DNA from: a virus
Reading direction: 5' to 3' (one strand)
Virus record (IMG/VR): IMGVR_UViG_3300020404_001728
Span: 1-25,753 of that record
DNA length: 25,753 bases
Shown piece by piece: positions 16,166-24,024 of the stretch. Position numbers and translations under genes: made by a program. Within the stretch, counting starts at the first letter, position 1; the number at the start of each line of letters is the position of its first letter. The notes under the pieces were generated by a model. It saw only the letters and a program-made list of their open reading frames with translations. It had not been told where the DNA came from and made no database searches.

Positions 16166-17227
16166 TTATCTTTCTACTGTAAACGTTAAATCTTTATCTG
16201 AAAAATATTCTACAACACCATTTCTTTCGGTTTTTACTTCAATATAATAATCTCTTTCTGTTTCAAAGTTTATAAGATTAAGGTTAAAGTAATTACCATT
16301 TGAATCACAAGATACTTTAGTGTAATCACCAAATGGAAGTATTACCTCATCTGTTTGTATATCTTTTATTTGATAATACGTTGTAGATGGTAAAAAATAT
16401 ACATCTGTATATGCATACTGATTTGAATAAGTTTTAAGAGGATATTTTTCTCTTCCAAAAACTCGTATCTGTGGTTTACTTCCTTTTTTGTATTTTGTTT
16501 TTAATCTCTTAAATGTTACATGAATATCATCAGATGTGAGTTCTGTTAGTGAACCAGTAGAAAAAGATGAATCATCCCAACCTATTCTAAGTTTTGGTTG
16601 GTAAATTGTATTTGTCTCTTTGGAGAAAAACTTTAGTTGACCGTAATCATTTACATCATTCTCCAATGATGATGTATATTTTAGAATAAATCCTTCATTT
16701 GGTAAATCACCACTAATCCAAGTATCAAGTGTTCCTTTAACATCCATTGAAATATCAGATGTTTCATATGAAAATGATTGAGATGAAAAAGAACCAGTAA
16801 ACCAAATACCACCCTTTCCATTGAAAGAACCAGTTGTATCTGATGAATGGTTTTCTTGACTCATCCAATCTTGACCAGTTCTACAACTATCCCATGTTAC
16901 ACCATCAGTTGATATTTCATCAAATCTAGTTCCTATACCCATATCCCATGATTGAGATACTGCATATGCATAGATTGTATAATCTGTTGGTATTTCACTT
17001 GATTCACATTCTCTTAAAATAAGTTCAACAGCACTTGCAGTTATTTCTCCACTTGCTATTGATTGAGAAATTGAGTTAGTATCAAATTTTATTAACGAAT
17101 GTGATATATCTTTAAGATTACCATAATATGTTTTTGATATCTCAAGTATCTCATCTCTTCCTGTATTCTGAGATGGTTGTTGTAAGTAAATAGTTGCATC
17201 TTTAGATGCTGTTACGAAATGATACAT
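16166..17227 (-). CDS. DNRLRE-like baseplate/tail protein, 353 aa
   Basis: The N-terminal half (residues 1-200) has the pattern of DNRLRE-type beta-sandwich domains. It opens with ASKDATIYLQQPSQNTGRDE, then a LIKFD strand, later YTIYAYAVSQSWDMGIGTRF, and Trp-rich segments, features also seen in carbohydrate-binding or adhesin modules. The C-terminal half is a second beta domain ending in a YIEVKTERNG strand. There is no signal peptide and no catalytic signature. Its ATG shares a base with the stop of the gp6 gene (TAATG) and is preceded by GGGGAGGG, a strong ribosome-binding site, so it is translationally coupled to the wedge protein. The position suggests a wedge- or fibre-attachment protein. 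Confidence 0.75.
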   Translation of the reverse strand: MYHFVTASKDATIYLQQPSQNTGRDEILEISKTYYGNLKDISHSLIKFDTNSISQSIASGEITASAVELILRECESSEIPTDYTIYAYAVSQSWDMGIGTRFDEISTDGVTWDSCRTGQDWMSQENHSSDTTGSFNGKGGIWFTGSFSSQSFSYETSDISMDVKGTLDTWISGDLPNEGFILKYTSSLENDVNDYGQLKFFSKETNTIYQPKLRIGWDDSSFSTGSLTELTSDDIHVTFKRLKTKYKKGSKPQIRVFGREKYPLKTYSNQYAYTDVYFLPSTTYYQIKDIQTDEVILPFGDYTKVSCDSNGNYFNLNLINFETERDYYIEVKTERNGVVEYFSDKDLTFTVER

Positions 17228-19263
17228 TATACAACCCTCCCCTTTATATCTTTACCAGGATACTTCAACTCAAATACACATGGGTCTAATGATGGGTAAA
17301 CCATTTTACCTTTAGTTGCATTACTAATATTGTATTTGTGTTTAGAGTAAACCCCACCACATTTATTAACTATTTCACATTTTGGTACAGATAAAACACC
17401 CTCTACTCCTGCAATTACTAATTCTAATTCAGAAATATTAATTGGTTGATTAAATGCCCAATCATCAATATTAAAATATTTTTCTATTTCAGTTATACAT
17501 TTCAACATTACTTCTCTTTTATTGTAAGAGTTGTAAACCATTATTTCAAAATCAACACCTATGTTTATTACAAACCCATCTAATAAGTTTATACCATCGG
17601 TTAACAATCTAAATTCTGATAAATATGTTTTAACATTTTCTTTAACTGCTTTATTTAATGAAGTTAAATTTTTACTTGAATTATATCCAAGTAAATATAA
17701 GTTTATAGCAAATGGATTATTTTTTTCTTCTTGTCCTGTTTTACCAACTAAAAATCTTTGTAATTCTGTTTTGATTTCTGTTTCGGTTTTTTTATCACCA
17801 GTATTTAGTTTCTCAACCAATCCTGCAAATTCCTCAAGAGAATCAGGATTATTTAGTATAGAACTAGGTGAGTTATTATCTAACTCTCCATCAGGTGCAC
17901 AGAATGCTTTCGCAACTCCACCAAACTTAGGAGGAAGTGCCAACGCTCTAACTTGATAATCTTTTCTTGTTACTGCTCTGTTTTGTGAACCGAAGTGTGC
18001 AAGTGCATTTTCTCTAATCTCATCAATAGTTTCCGAACCCCTACCACCACTAGCTGGTATTTCATTTTCTGCAGCTATTGAGTTCTTAACAGTTCCATAC
18101 ATTTGAAGTTCATCATCATCAAACAAACTCAAATCCTCATCGAATTCCATTTTAGTAATTCTTTTTATAGATGCTTTAGATACATTTGCCTCAACACCAC
18201 CACCAACTAGATATCTAACAGATAATGTTGTATTAGATGGAGCCTGACCGTATGATTTAGATTTTAAGAAATTAGCTGGGTCAAATGATGCACCTAATCT
18301 ATCTATTGAATTATTTAATCCTAATCCTACATTCTTGAAGTTTGGTAAAAATGTTTCATCAGATGAAGTTGAATTACCGGCCCCAAATACAATTGAAGTT
18401 GTGTTGTTAGGATTTACTTGTCTAACGAATCTACGAGATGTTTTAGTTACTCTCAATATACTAGGTACTGAATCCTTAAACTGTGCCAAATCACCATCAA
18501 ACTGAGATGTATTTGGATAATCAGTATAAACCATTTCTTGAGCAAGATAAGGAACTTCATACCACTTGTTTCCATTTGAATCTCTTACATCATATATTTG
18601 TATAATGTTAGTATCTGCCAATTCTATTTTATCAAATTGTTTAGGTGAACCAAACTGTATGTTAACTTCTTTTTCTTCTGCCGAAATAGCATTAACAAAC
18701 TTTCTTATTAAATAAAAAGTAGGTTCTTGTAATGCATTTCTCTCATACACAGAAACTTCTCTTTCAAACTCATCATTAAAGTCAACAAGTTCTGTTGTTC
18801 TAAATATAACTCCTGTATCAGATGTAAGTTCCATTCCTTCTTTTATTCTAAGTAAATATCCTTCATCCATTTCGAATCTATTATCACCTTCATATAAATT
18901 ACCACTTGCTTTCCTTTTACTTGGAGTAAGTTGATAAACAGCAACTTTAGTTAATGCAGGTGAGGTAACTTTTGGTTTGTATCCTAGAAAATTTGCAAGA
19001 GCAACAACATTGTCTTTATCCTCTGCTGTGTGTATCATTGATTCTTTTAATGTATCATCAATGTAATATCCAAGAACATCTCCTAAGTAAGATGCCATTT
19101 CTATGAACATCATACCTGGTGATGATTCATTAAAATCAGAATACGTTGTAGGGAAATATGTTTTGGCGTATTCAATTAAGTTATTTCTGAACTCACCAAA
19201 ATCTTTATTAAGATACTGAATGTTCTTTCCTAAATTTTTTCTATTTGTACTGTTTAATGCCAT
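17227..19263 (-). CDS. Baseplate wedge protein, T4 gp6-like
   Basis: A 678-aa protein matching gp6 in length (T4 gp6 is 660 aa) and in the diagnostic N-terminus: LNKDFGEFRNNLIEYAKTYF, then SPGMMFIEMASYLGDVLGYY and IDDTLKESM. The central-to-C-terminal part contains GRGSETIDEIRENALAHFGS followed by AVTRKDY near residues 405-440, the conserved baseplate J-like core shared with other contractile tails. gp6 forms the ring that ties the wedges together around the hub and holds gp25. It lies 4 bases after gp25 in the same operon, the usual pairing. An AGGA ribosome-binding site precedes the ATG. I am confident in the family. Confidence 0.95.
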   Translation of the reverse strand: MALNSTNRKNLGKNIQYLNKDFGEFRNNLIEYAKTYFPTTYSDFNESSPGMMFIEMASYLGDVLGYYIDDTLKESMIHTAEDKDNVVALANFLGYKPKVTSPALTKVAVYQLTPSKRKASGNLYEGDNRFEMDEGYLLRIKEGMELTSDTGVIFRTTELVDFNDEFEREVSVYERNALQEPTFYLIRKFVNAISAEEKEVNIQFGSPKQFDKIELADTNIIQIYDVRDSNGNKWYEVPYLAQEMVYTDYPNTSQFDGDLAQFKDSVPSILRVTKTSRRFVRQVNPNNTTSIVFGAGNSTSSDETFLPNFKNVGLGLNNSIDRLGASFDPANFLKSKSYGQAPSNTTLSVRYLVGGGVEANVSKASIKRITKMEFDEDLSLFDDDELQMYGTVKNSIAAENEIPASGGRGSETIDEIRENALAHFGSQNRAVTRKDYQVRALALPPKFGGVAKAFCAPDGELDNNSPSSILNNPDSLEEFAGLVEKLNTGDKKTETEIKTELQRFLVGKTGQEEKNNPFAINLYLLGYNSSKNLTSLNKAVKENVKTYLSEFRLLTDGINLLDGFVINIGVDFEIMVYNSYNKREVMLKCITEIEKYFNIDDWAFNQPINISELELVIAGVEGVLSVPKCEIVNKCGGVYSKHKYNISNATKGKMVYPSLDPCVFELKYPGKDIKGRVV

Positions 19264-19267
19264 AATC

Positions 19268-19699
19268 CTATTCCGCTATTTCTAATGAGACTTGATTTGT
19301 ATCAATTGATTCACCAACTCTAAAAGTTAAGTTCAATGTTGCTCTATGTCTATCTTTCATCTCATCGGTCATATCTATTTCTATTTCTTCAATCGTAACA
19401 TAAGGTAACCAAAAACTTACTGAGTTTGTTATTTCCTTTTGAACTGATGTTTCAAAATCAGTTGTCATAGGTTCAAACAATAACTCATGTAAGCCAGTAC
19501 CAAATTCTGGTTGCATGATTCGTTCACCCTTTCTTGTTTGTAAAAGGTTTCTAATGTTAGCCGAAGCAGCATCTACCAAATTAAACGTTGACTTAAAAAG
19601 ATTTGCACCCAACCTAACAGGATAATCTAACCCATAGGCATGATTATCAAAATCAGAATCAGTATCTTTTACAATACGTTTTGGTAAAACATATGACAT
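19268..19699 (-). CDS. Baseplate wedge protein gp25 (GPW/gp25 family)
   Basis: A 143-aa protein (T4 gp25 is 132 aa) with the family core: IRNLLQTRKGERIMQPEFGT, then GLHELLFEP and a C-terminal beta strand segment (ATLNLTFRVGES). gp25 binds the gp6 core bundle, and its EPR-like region nucleates the sheath; here the equivalent segment is MQPEFGTGL. AGGAG lies 9 bases before the ATG, and the next gene, gp6, follows after 4 bases. The assignment is firm from sequence and gene order. Confidence 0.96.
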   Translation of the reverse strand: MSYVLPKRIVKDTDSDFDNHAYGLDYPVRLGANLFKSTFNLVDAASANIRNLLQTRKGERIMQPEFGTGLHELLFEPMTTDFETSVQKEITNSVSFWLPYVTIEEIEIDMTDEMKDRHRATLNLTFRVGESIDTNQVSLEIAE

Positions 19700-19712
19700 T
19701 GTTTATCTCCTA

Positions 19713-20300
19713 TTACCTCTTAAACTTTTTTACTAATGCCGAATTATCTCTATTTAGAATTCTATCTAAACCAGGTAATCCAGTTTGAACTCCTAATCCA
19801 CCCTGTCTACTTCCTTGAGTTGGTAAATCCCCATATCCCATTTTGGCAGCCATTGAATGTTGCAGGTTCGGTGGTACACCTCCTCCCATCGCAACATCTG
19901 TTGAATCAAATGTAACCGTTTTATCTAATCCTTCATTTACTGGTTGTTGTGGTAAAGTATCTAGTACAGATTTTGCTCCACCTCCACCAGCTCTTTGAGC
20001 TTTTGTAAACGGTTTTGTATTATTCAATACCTCATTTATTTTTTCATTTCTTGTGAATTTTTTCTGAGGTGTTTTTGTTCTTTCTTTTTTTAGAACCTCA
20101 TCTACTTTTGCAAATGGGTCTACTTCTTCTGATATGGTAGATAAAGATAAATTTTCTTTATTACTCATATTATTTATTCTACGAGAAACCTCTTCCTCTA
20201 ATATTTTAGGAAAAGTTTTCGTTAAGAATGCCTCGTGCTTTTTAGCAACTTCGGCCTCTACGATAGTTTTTATTACTTTTACTAGTTTTTTTGAATCCAT
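19713..20300 (-). CDS. Hypothetical tail-module protein, 195 aa
   Basis: Residues 1-60 are a charged helical segment (KKLVKVIKTIVEAEVAKKHE, with VSRRINNMSNK further on). The rest is flexible, Gly/Pro/Lys-rich and low in hydrophobics, ending LDRILNRDNSALVKKFKR. No known domain is recognised. It lies 13 bases upstream of gp25 and likely takes part in baseplate assembly, perhaps as an unstructured connector or assembly factor; this is inference from position. I choose the ATG at 20300; the frame stays open two codons further to a TTG at 20306. No Shine-Dalgarno sequence is visible, but an exact promoter motif lies 24 bases upstream. Confidence 0.72.
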   Translation of the reverse strand: MDSKKLVKVIKTIVEAEVAKKHEAFLTKTFPKILEEEVSRRINNMSNKENLSLSTISEEVDPFAKVDEVLKKERTKTPQKKFTRNEKINEVLNNTKPFTKAQRAGGGGAKSVLDTLPQQPVNEGLDKTVTFDSTDVAMGGGVPPNLQHSMAAKMGYGDLPTQGSRQGGLGVQTGLPGLDRILNRDNSALVKKFKR

Positions 20301-20324
20301 TATCAATTGTTTTCATTTATCTTA

Positions 20325-20335
20325 ATATAAATATA
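20325..20335 (-). promoter_or_regulatory. Putative promoter element before the gp25/gp6 unit
   Basis: Exact TATATTTATAT on the sense strand, 24 bases before the ATG at 20300, in the 56-base gap after the 337-aa gene. It would drive the 195-aa, gp25, gp6 and following tail genes. Confidence 0.6.
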
Positions 20336-20356
20336 TTAATTTAGTTTTTATAGATT

Positions 20357-21370
20357 TTAAGTACAGTCATTACAACATAACTTTCTTTCTTTTTCCAATT
20401 CTTTTTGTAATTGAAATAAATTTTTAGCAAATATTTCATTTGCATCTGGTTGAATACTAGCAAGATTTCCAACTGCTTGTATGGCTTCAGAATAAAATCT
20501 ATCCATACCTAATTGGTCTTTTTCTGCTTCTGCTTGTAGAATCATATCTGCCTTTTCTAGTATATCATCACTACCCGCCAACTTCTCTCTCAACTCCTCA
20601 TCAATAGCATCTGCTGGAAATGAAGTATCCAATCCTAACCTATCAGCATCTTTTTCAGTTTCAGTTTTGAATCCTATTCTAGTTTTGTCTCGTATATCAA
20701 AATCTGTATTTCCTTTTTCTAACGGCCCTTTTGCAATATTATCATTTGTGTTTGGTGCATCAGTTGAACTATTTTGAGACTTAGTTATACCAAACATAGG
20801 AACATCAGGAATATTATAAGCCTGCCAATTGACTACACCAGGTGCAGGTATTGGTGATGGTGCCGATGGATATAATGAAGTTGTCATAAACATTCCTTGA
20901 ACAGTAAATAAATGTATTTTAGCAAACATTGTAAATGCACTTAAAAATGTAAGACATGAAGTAGTCGGTATTTCAAATGGAACACTAGGCCATGTACCAG
21001 GATTCGTAACCATTCCAGATTGCATAAAAAGATTTTGGATTGAACCAGGTGCTGGTATTGGATATGTTGGGAATGGAACAATAGTCGCACCTGTCCAATA
21101 ACCTTTAACTGCATTTCCAATATCTTTTATAAATGCATGTCCACTTGGTGTAGTAGCGGTTAAAGCTGTCATATGACTAAGATTCATTAGGGTAGTCATT
21201 AAAGGTATATTTCCCATCATAACTGGTTCTTTACCAATCATAACACCTCCCCTTCTCATACATGAATCATACTCAGTAACAAACTTAACAGCATATTGAG
21301 CTGGTGTGTTTATTGCCAGAGGGTTGTTCATGTACAATAACATATTTACTTTGAACAAAGTCCACGACAT
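20357..21370 (-). CDS. Hydrophobic Met/Cys-rich protein of the baseplate module, 337 aa, function unknown
   Basis: Not recognised. Residues 1-215 are unusually rich in Met, Pro, Thr and aromatic residues, with two copies of a PIPAPG motif (near residues 104 and 174, each after a Pro/Tyr-rich run) that suggest an internal duplication. Cys residues are scattered (SCMRRGG, TSCLTF). Residues 215-337 are an acidic, helical segment ending in KLCCNDCT, a possible metal- or disulfide-forming tail. There is no signal peptide. GGAG lies 8 bases before the ATG, and the gene starts 3 bases after the spike-like gene, so it probably acts with the hub or spike. A hub or tube-tip component is possible, but nothing in the sequence proves it. 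Confidence 0.75.
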   Translation of the reverse strand: MSWTLFKVNMLLYMNNPLAINTPAQYAVKFVTEYDSCMRRGGVMIGKEPVMMGNIPLMTTLMNLSHMTALTATTPSGHAFIKDIGNAVKGYWTGATIVPFPTYPIPAPGSIQNLFMQSGMVTNPGTWPSVPFEIPTTSCLTFLSAFTMFAKIHLFTVQGMFMTTSLYPSAPSPIPAPGVVNWQAYNIPDVPMFGITKSQNSSTDAPNTNDNIAKGPLEKGNTDFDIRDKTRIGFKTETEKDADRLGLDTSFPADAIDEELREKLAGSDDILEKADMILQAEAEKDQLGMDRFYSEAIQAVGNLASIQPDANEIFAKNLFQLQKELEKERKLCCNDCT

Positions 21371-21373
21371 AAT

Positions 21374-22642
21374 CTACTCCGTAAAGTTTTTAGTTGATTT
21401 CGCATCTTTAAGTTGCGATTTGATTTGATTAAATACTGCTTTATTAAGTGGTGCAGGTGCAGTTGGCCCACATGGAGTTTTGAATACTTGTTGATTTATT
21501 GCATCTATAAGTTGTTCTAATAAATCAACTAACTTAGCACCTCTAATCAAAGGTTCTTTTTGTCCTGTTCCTCCATTACCACTATCATCTGTATTTAATC
21601 TTATTTGGCCATCGCCAGTTCCTACAAAGAAAGTACTGTTATTTCTATCCATTGTTAGATTAACGTTTCCTCCGAAATCTAATTCAGCACCAGCTTCTCC
21701 ATTATCAATCTTAAATACACCATCTGATATGAATCCATAATCTCCTTTAGAGAAAAATAACATCTCTGCAGCTTTAGATGATATAACAATTCTTTCCGAA
21801 TTGATTAATATTTGGTCATTACCTTCATAATCAGGTAGTTCATGTTTTATAGGATTTGTTTCAAAGTTAGAATTACCCTTTTCATCAACAGTACCAGGTT
21901 GAAATGGGATTCTATATTTATCACCTCCCATTAGAATGATAGAACCATCCTTATTTACATCTTCTTCAGTTACATCATTAACCTCTAAATCATTAATAGA
22001 TGCATCGTTTTGTCTATTACGAATGATTATAGTTGGTGAAAATAAATTTTCACTATTATTATATCCACTAAATCTAATTGATTGGCCAAACCTAGATTGT
22101 ATTATTCTATCTCCTTCATACAATCTTAACTTATGTACACTTTCAGGTGAAAAGTATTCCCCCAATTCAGATTCTCTCTCAGAACTATTTGAAGTGGCAG
22201 TACCTGTTTGAGAAGTTTCTGAGTATGCACCACCTCCTCCACCTGAAGAATCTGATTTTTCTGAAAGTTTTTCTTCAGCATTAACTCTAGCGTTTCCGAT
22301 ATTAATATTAACACTTGGGATTCTTTTATAATAATCAGTACCAGCAACAGATATAAGTTGAACTGTTTCTCCAATTATAGGAACACCCTCATCTGGAACT
22401 AATGGTAAATATAAAGGAAGTTGTTTCTTGTTTACAGAAAAATCACTCATCTTCCTAATTCTAGCTGCTCCAAGATAAGCATCTACTAGTTTAGGATTCG
22501 ATTCTCCTGATGAGGTTTCTACGATATTCTCATCATCACCATCTAGTATTATATGTTCAACAATACCAGTATCAACATTTCTACCTGCAATACTGAAACT
22601 AGATGCTCCTTGATATTGTTGTGATATTGTTTTTCTACCCAT
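21374..22642 (-). CDS. Baseplate central-spike-like protein, 422 aa
   Basis: The region around residues 60-125 fits an OB-like beta domain (PLVPDEGVPIIGETVQLISV, then YYKRIPSVNI). A Gly/Ser linker follows near 135-160. Then comes a conserved block (FGQSIRFSGYNN, then FSPTIIIRNRQN), and a beta-rich repeat region with Asp/Gly turns from 240 to 360. The C-terminal helical tail contains LVDLLEQLIDAINQQVFKTP, then CGPTAP, and ends TKNFTE. I recognise the middle and tail as typical of marine T4-like central spike proteins. Unlike T4 gp5, no lysozyme domain is present, so the cell-wall-cutting function must lie elsewhere or be missing. The ATG overlaps the upstream stop as TAATG. Confidence 0.82.
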   Translation of the reverse strand: MGRKTISQQYQGASSFSIAGRNVDTGIVEHIILDGDDENIVETSSGESNPKLVDAYLGAARIRKMSDFSVNKKQLPLYLPLVPDEGVPIIGETVQLISVAGTDYYKRIPSVNINIGNARVNAEEKLSEKSDSSGGGGGAYSETSQTGTATSNSSERESELGEYFSPESVHKLRLYEGDRIIQSRFGQSIRFSGYNNSENLFSPTIIIRNRQNDASINDLEVNDVTEEDVNKDGSIILMGGDKYRIPFQPGTVDEKGNSNFETNPIKHELPDYEGNDQILINSERIVISSKAAEMLFFSKGDYGFISDGVFKIDNGEAGAELDFGGNVNLTMDRNNSTFFVGTGDGQIRLNTDDSGNGGTGQKEPLIRGAKLVDLLEQLIDAINQQVFKTPCGPTAPAPLNKAVFNQIKSQLKDAKSTKNFTE

Positions 22643-23052
22643 TACTTACCTACCTTTTGTTTCAGCTCTTCTATTTCGTGAGTGAGTTCATCAACCTTAT
22701 GGTCTTGTTCATCAACTACTTCTTTTGCAGTATCTTCTATTTCTTTTAGTAGTTGTTCTTTTTCATCATCTGTTAAGAATCCGGTATCACCATCTACTTT
22801 ATCTTTTGATGCTATTATTCTCTGTGCAATTGCAGCCATCTTGATTAGTGAATCATCGTTCTTAACTGATGTATCAACTAAATCTTTTATGATTGGCCCA
22901 ATCACTGCCATATCCCCAGCATGTCTAATTACCTTTTTCATTTCAGCAATTAGTTCTGAGATTCTTTGTTTCTTGTTTTGTTGGTTATCATAGATATCCT
23001 TAAACAATCCACTTAAGTCTTTACCAGGAAATAATTCAAAATTTGTACTCAT
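22642..23052 (-). CDS. Coiled-coil protein of 136 aa, unknown function
   Basis: Strongly helical and acidic, with two likely coiled-coil stretches at residues 20-45 (NQQNKKQRISELIAEMKKVI) and 95-134 (LLKEIEDTAKEVVDEQDHKV and the following heptads). There is no Cys, signal peptide or membrane segment. It is the first gene of the baseplate unit, coupled to the spike-like gene by a TAATG overlap, so a chaperone or assembly role for the hub or spike is a reasonable inference. No good Shine-Dalgarno sequence precedes the ATG. A one-mismatch promoter element lies 21 bases upstream. Confidence 0.72.
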   Translation of the reverse strand: MSTNFELFPGKDLSGLFKDIYDNQQNKKQRISELIAEMKKVIRHAGDMAVIGPIIKDLVDTSVKNDDSLIKMAAIAQRIIASKDKVDGDTGFLTDDEKEQLLKEIEDTAKEVVDEQDHKVDELTHEIEELKQKVGK

Positions 23053-23073
23053 GATTATACCATATTATCTTGT

Positions 23074-23084
23074 ATATAAATATG
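23074..23084 (-). promoter_or_regulatory. Putative promoter element before the coiled-coil/spike unit
   Basis: CATATTTATAT on the sense strand, one mismatch to the common motif, 21 bases before the ATG at 23052. It follows the 30-aa gene. Confidence 0.55.
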
Positions 23085-23101
23085 GTAAATCAAAAAAGTG
23101 G

Positions 23102-23194
23102 TTATTTATCCATCCATTTGAAGAGTCTATTCATAATAAACCAGAATCCTATTAGAATTCCAATTACCTTAGATAACATAAATAAATTTTCCAT
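23102..23194 (-). CDS. 30-aa membrane peptide
   Basis: A short open frame (MENLFMLSKVIG... ending KWMDK) with one hydrophobic helix (IGILIGFWFIM) followed by Arg/Lys residues, so an N-out or simple single-pass membrane peptide. It lies between the terminator of the holin-like gene and the promoter element of the coiled-coil gene, and no other gene fills this space. No clear Shine-Dalgarno sequence is visible. Its start region (AATATGGAAAAnTTATTT) closely repeats the sequence at 23518-23535 near the holin-like gene. It could be a lysis accessory or a chance frame; confidence is limited by its size. Confidence 0.45.
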   Translation of the reverse strand: MENLFMLSKVIGILIGFWFIMNRLFKWMDK

Positions 23195-23207
23195 ATTGGG
23201 GTTTAGT

Positions 23208-23234
23208 AAAAGACCCCACCGAAGTGAGGTCTTT
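23208..23234 (-). terminator. Intrinsic terminator after the holin-like gene
   Basis: On the sense strand AAAGACCTCAC pairs with GTGGGGTCTTT (one G-T wobble) around a TTCG tetraloop, followed by TTTTAC. It starts 22 bases after the stop of the membrane-protein gene. Confidence 0.9.
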
Positions 23235-23256
23235 AATCAATTGATTTCAATAATCC

Positions 23257-23490
23257 TTATTTTTTCTTAAGGATGTGGTATAGAATAAAGGCACCTACTA
23301 ATCCAAGTAAACCTTCACTACTCAATCCGCCTAAAATACCCATAATGTTTTCCACTACCGAGTTCTCAGGCCAGAATGGTATCGCCATTCCTTTGAATAA
23401 TACTTCAAGTACTACCCCAAGAGCGATGATACTTATACCGATTTCTGTTAGTGATTTAGCCCAATCGCCAATCTTATTTAGAAATTCCAT
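23257..23490 (-). CDS. Two-helix membrane protein, holin-like candidate, 77 aa
   Basis: A small membrane protein. Residues 1-14 form an amphipathic start (MEFLNKIGDWAKS). A first hydrophobic helix lies around residues 15-33 (LTEIGISIIALGVVLEVLF), then a short loop with PFWPENS, and a second helix around residues 49-73 (IMGILGGLSSEGLLGLVGAF and onward), ending in the basic tail LKKK. The two helices, small size and Lys-rich C-terminus fit class II holins, but no endolysin is next to it, so this is only a candidate. AAGGAG lies 6 bases before the ATG at 23490. The frame also stays open to an ATG at 23532, which would add 14 residues (MEKLFSLIKAKENY); a dual-start arrangement is conceivable. A terminator follows directly. 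Confidence 0.75.
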   Translation of the reverse strand: MEFLNKIGDWAKSLTEIGISIIALGVVLEVLFKGMAIPFWPENSVVENIMGILGGLSSEGLLGLVGAFILYHILKKK

Positions 23491-23640
23491 ATAGTTCTCC
23501 TTTGCTTTAATTAATGAAAATAACTTTTCCATATTCCAAAACGTAGGACTGTCCGAGAAATAACTATAAGAATTTGATAATTAAAATACCCAATATATAT
23601 GAAATCGTTAATTAGAGGTGTTTATCAAGAAAATATATAT
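23491..23640. other. 150-base gap between terminator and holin-like gene
   Basis: Very AT-rich. It contains the possible 14-codon upstream extension of the holin-like gene (23532-23491) and the ribosome-binding site. No copy of the TATATTTATAT motif is seen, although the gene lies behind a terminator and needs a promoter. A segment with ATATATAT (23593-23600) is a weak candidate. No further gene is seen. Confidence 0.5.
23518..23535. repeat. 18-base near-repeat (copy 1; copy 2 at 23180-23197)
   Basis: The plus-strand sequence aaataacttttccatatt matches aaataaattttccatatt at 23180-23197 at 17 of 18 bases. In both places the sense strand carries AATATGGAAAA at a possible start codon. This could reflect duplication of a translation start region or AT-rich chance similarity. 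Confidence 0.45.
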
Positions 23641-23666
23641 AAAAAAAACCCACCGAGTGGTGGGTT
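23636..23666 (-). terminator. Intrinsic terminator after the secreted-protein gene
   Basis: On the sense strand AACCCACC pairs perfectly with GGTGGGTT around the loop ACTC, followed by an unbroken run of T residues. It lies 5 bases after the stop of the 111-aa gene. Confidence 0.92.
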
Positions 23667-23671
23667 CTTGT

Positions 23672-24007
23672 TTAGTTTATTACTAAGTTTTCCTTTTGAT
23701 TTGATTCTAATTGAGCAACAATTACTCGTGCTCTAATCTCCTCATAGTAATATTTTCTATCACCATTCGGTTGAATCCAAACCAATTGATTGTTTTCGTA
23801 TTCAGCTTTTGCAAAGTTACTTTTCCATAAACCATGTCTTAGCCACTCACCATCTTTCATAATGAACTGACCTGTCTGAATATCGTCTTTGAATTGTTTC
23901 GTTTCTCCTTCTTGAGTTTGGGAGAAAACTGAGGTACTGCTTAGTAGTGCTAGAGAAAGAATACACACTAATTGTACCATTCTTAAATAAAATATATTTG
24001 TTTTCAT
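23672..24007 (-). CDS. Secreted protein of 111 aa with signal peptide, function unknown
   Basis: An N-terminal signal peptide is visible: Lys near the start, a hydrophobic core (VCILSLALLSSTSVF), and an FSQ site near residues 29-31 of the kind common in Bacteroidota. The Cys in the core is not in a lipobox. The mature part is hydrophilic with a GEWLRHGLWKS segment, then YENNQLVWIQPNGDRKYYYE, resembling short beta-hairpin repeats, and ends in a helix with a VIVAQLESNQ segment. I choose the ATG at 24007 because GAGG is then 9 bases upstream; an ATG two codons earlier (24013) would be too close to it. The gene stands alone between a promoter element and a strong terminator, so it is probably made at a distinct time or level. 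A periplasmic or surface effector, such as lysis or superinfection exclusion, is possible but unproven. Confidence 0.78.
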   Translation of the reverse strand: MKTNIFYLRMVQLVCILSLALLSSTSVFSQTQEGETKQFKDDIQTGQFIMKDGEWLRHGLWKSNFAKAEYENNQLVWIQPNGDRKYYYEEIRARVIVAQLESNQKENLVIN

Positions 24008-24024
24008 AAGCATCTTCCTCTTTA

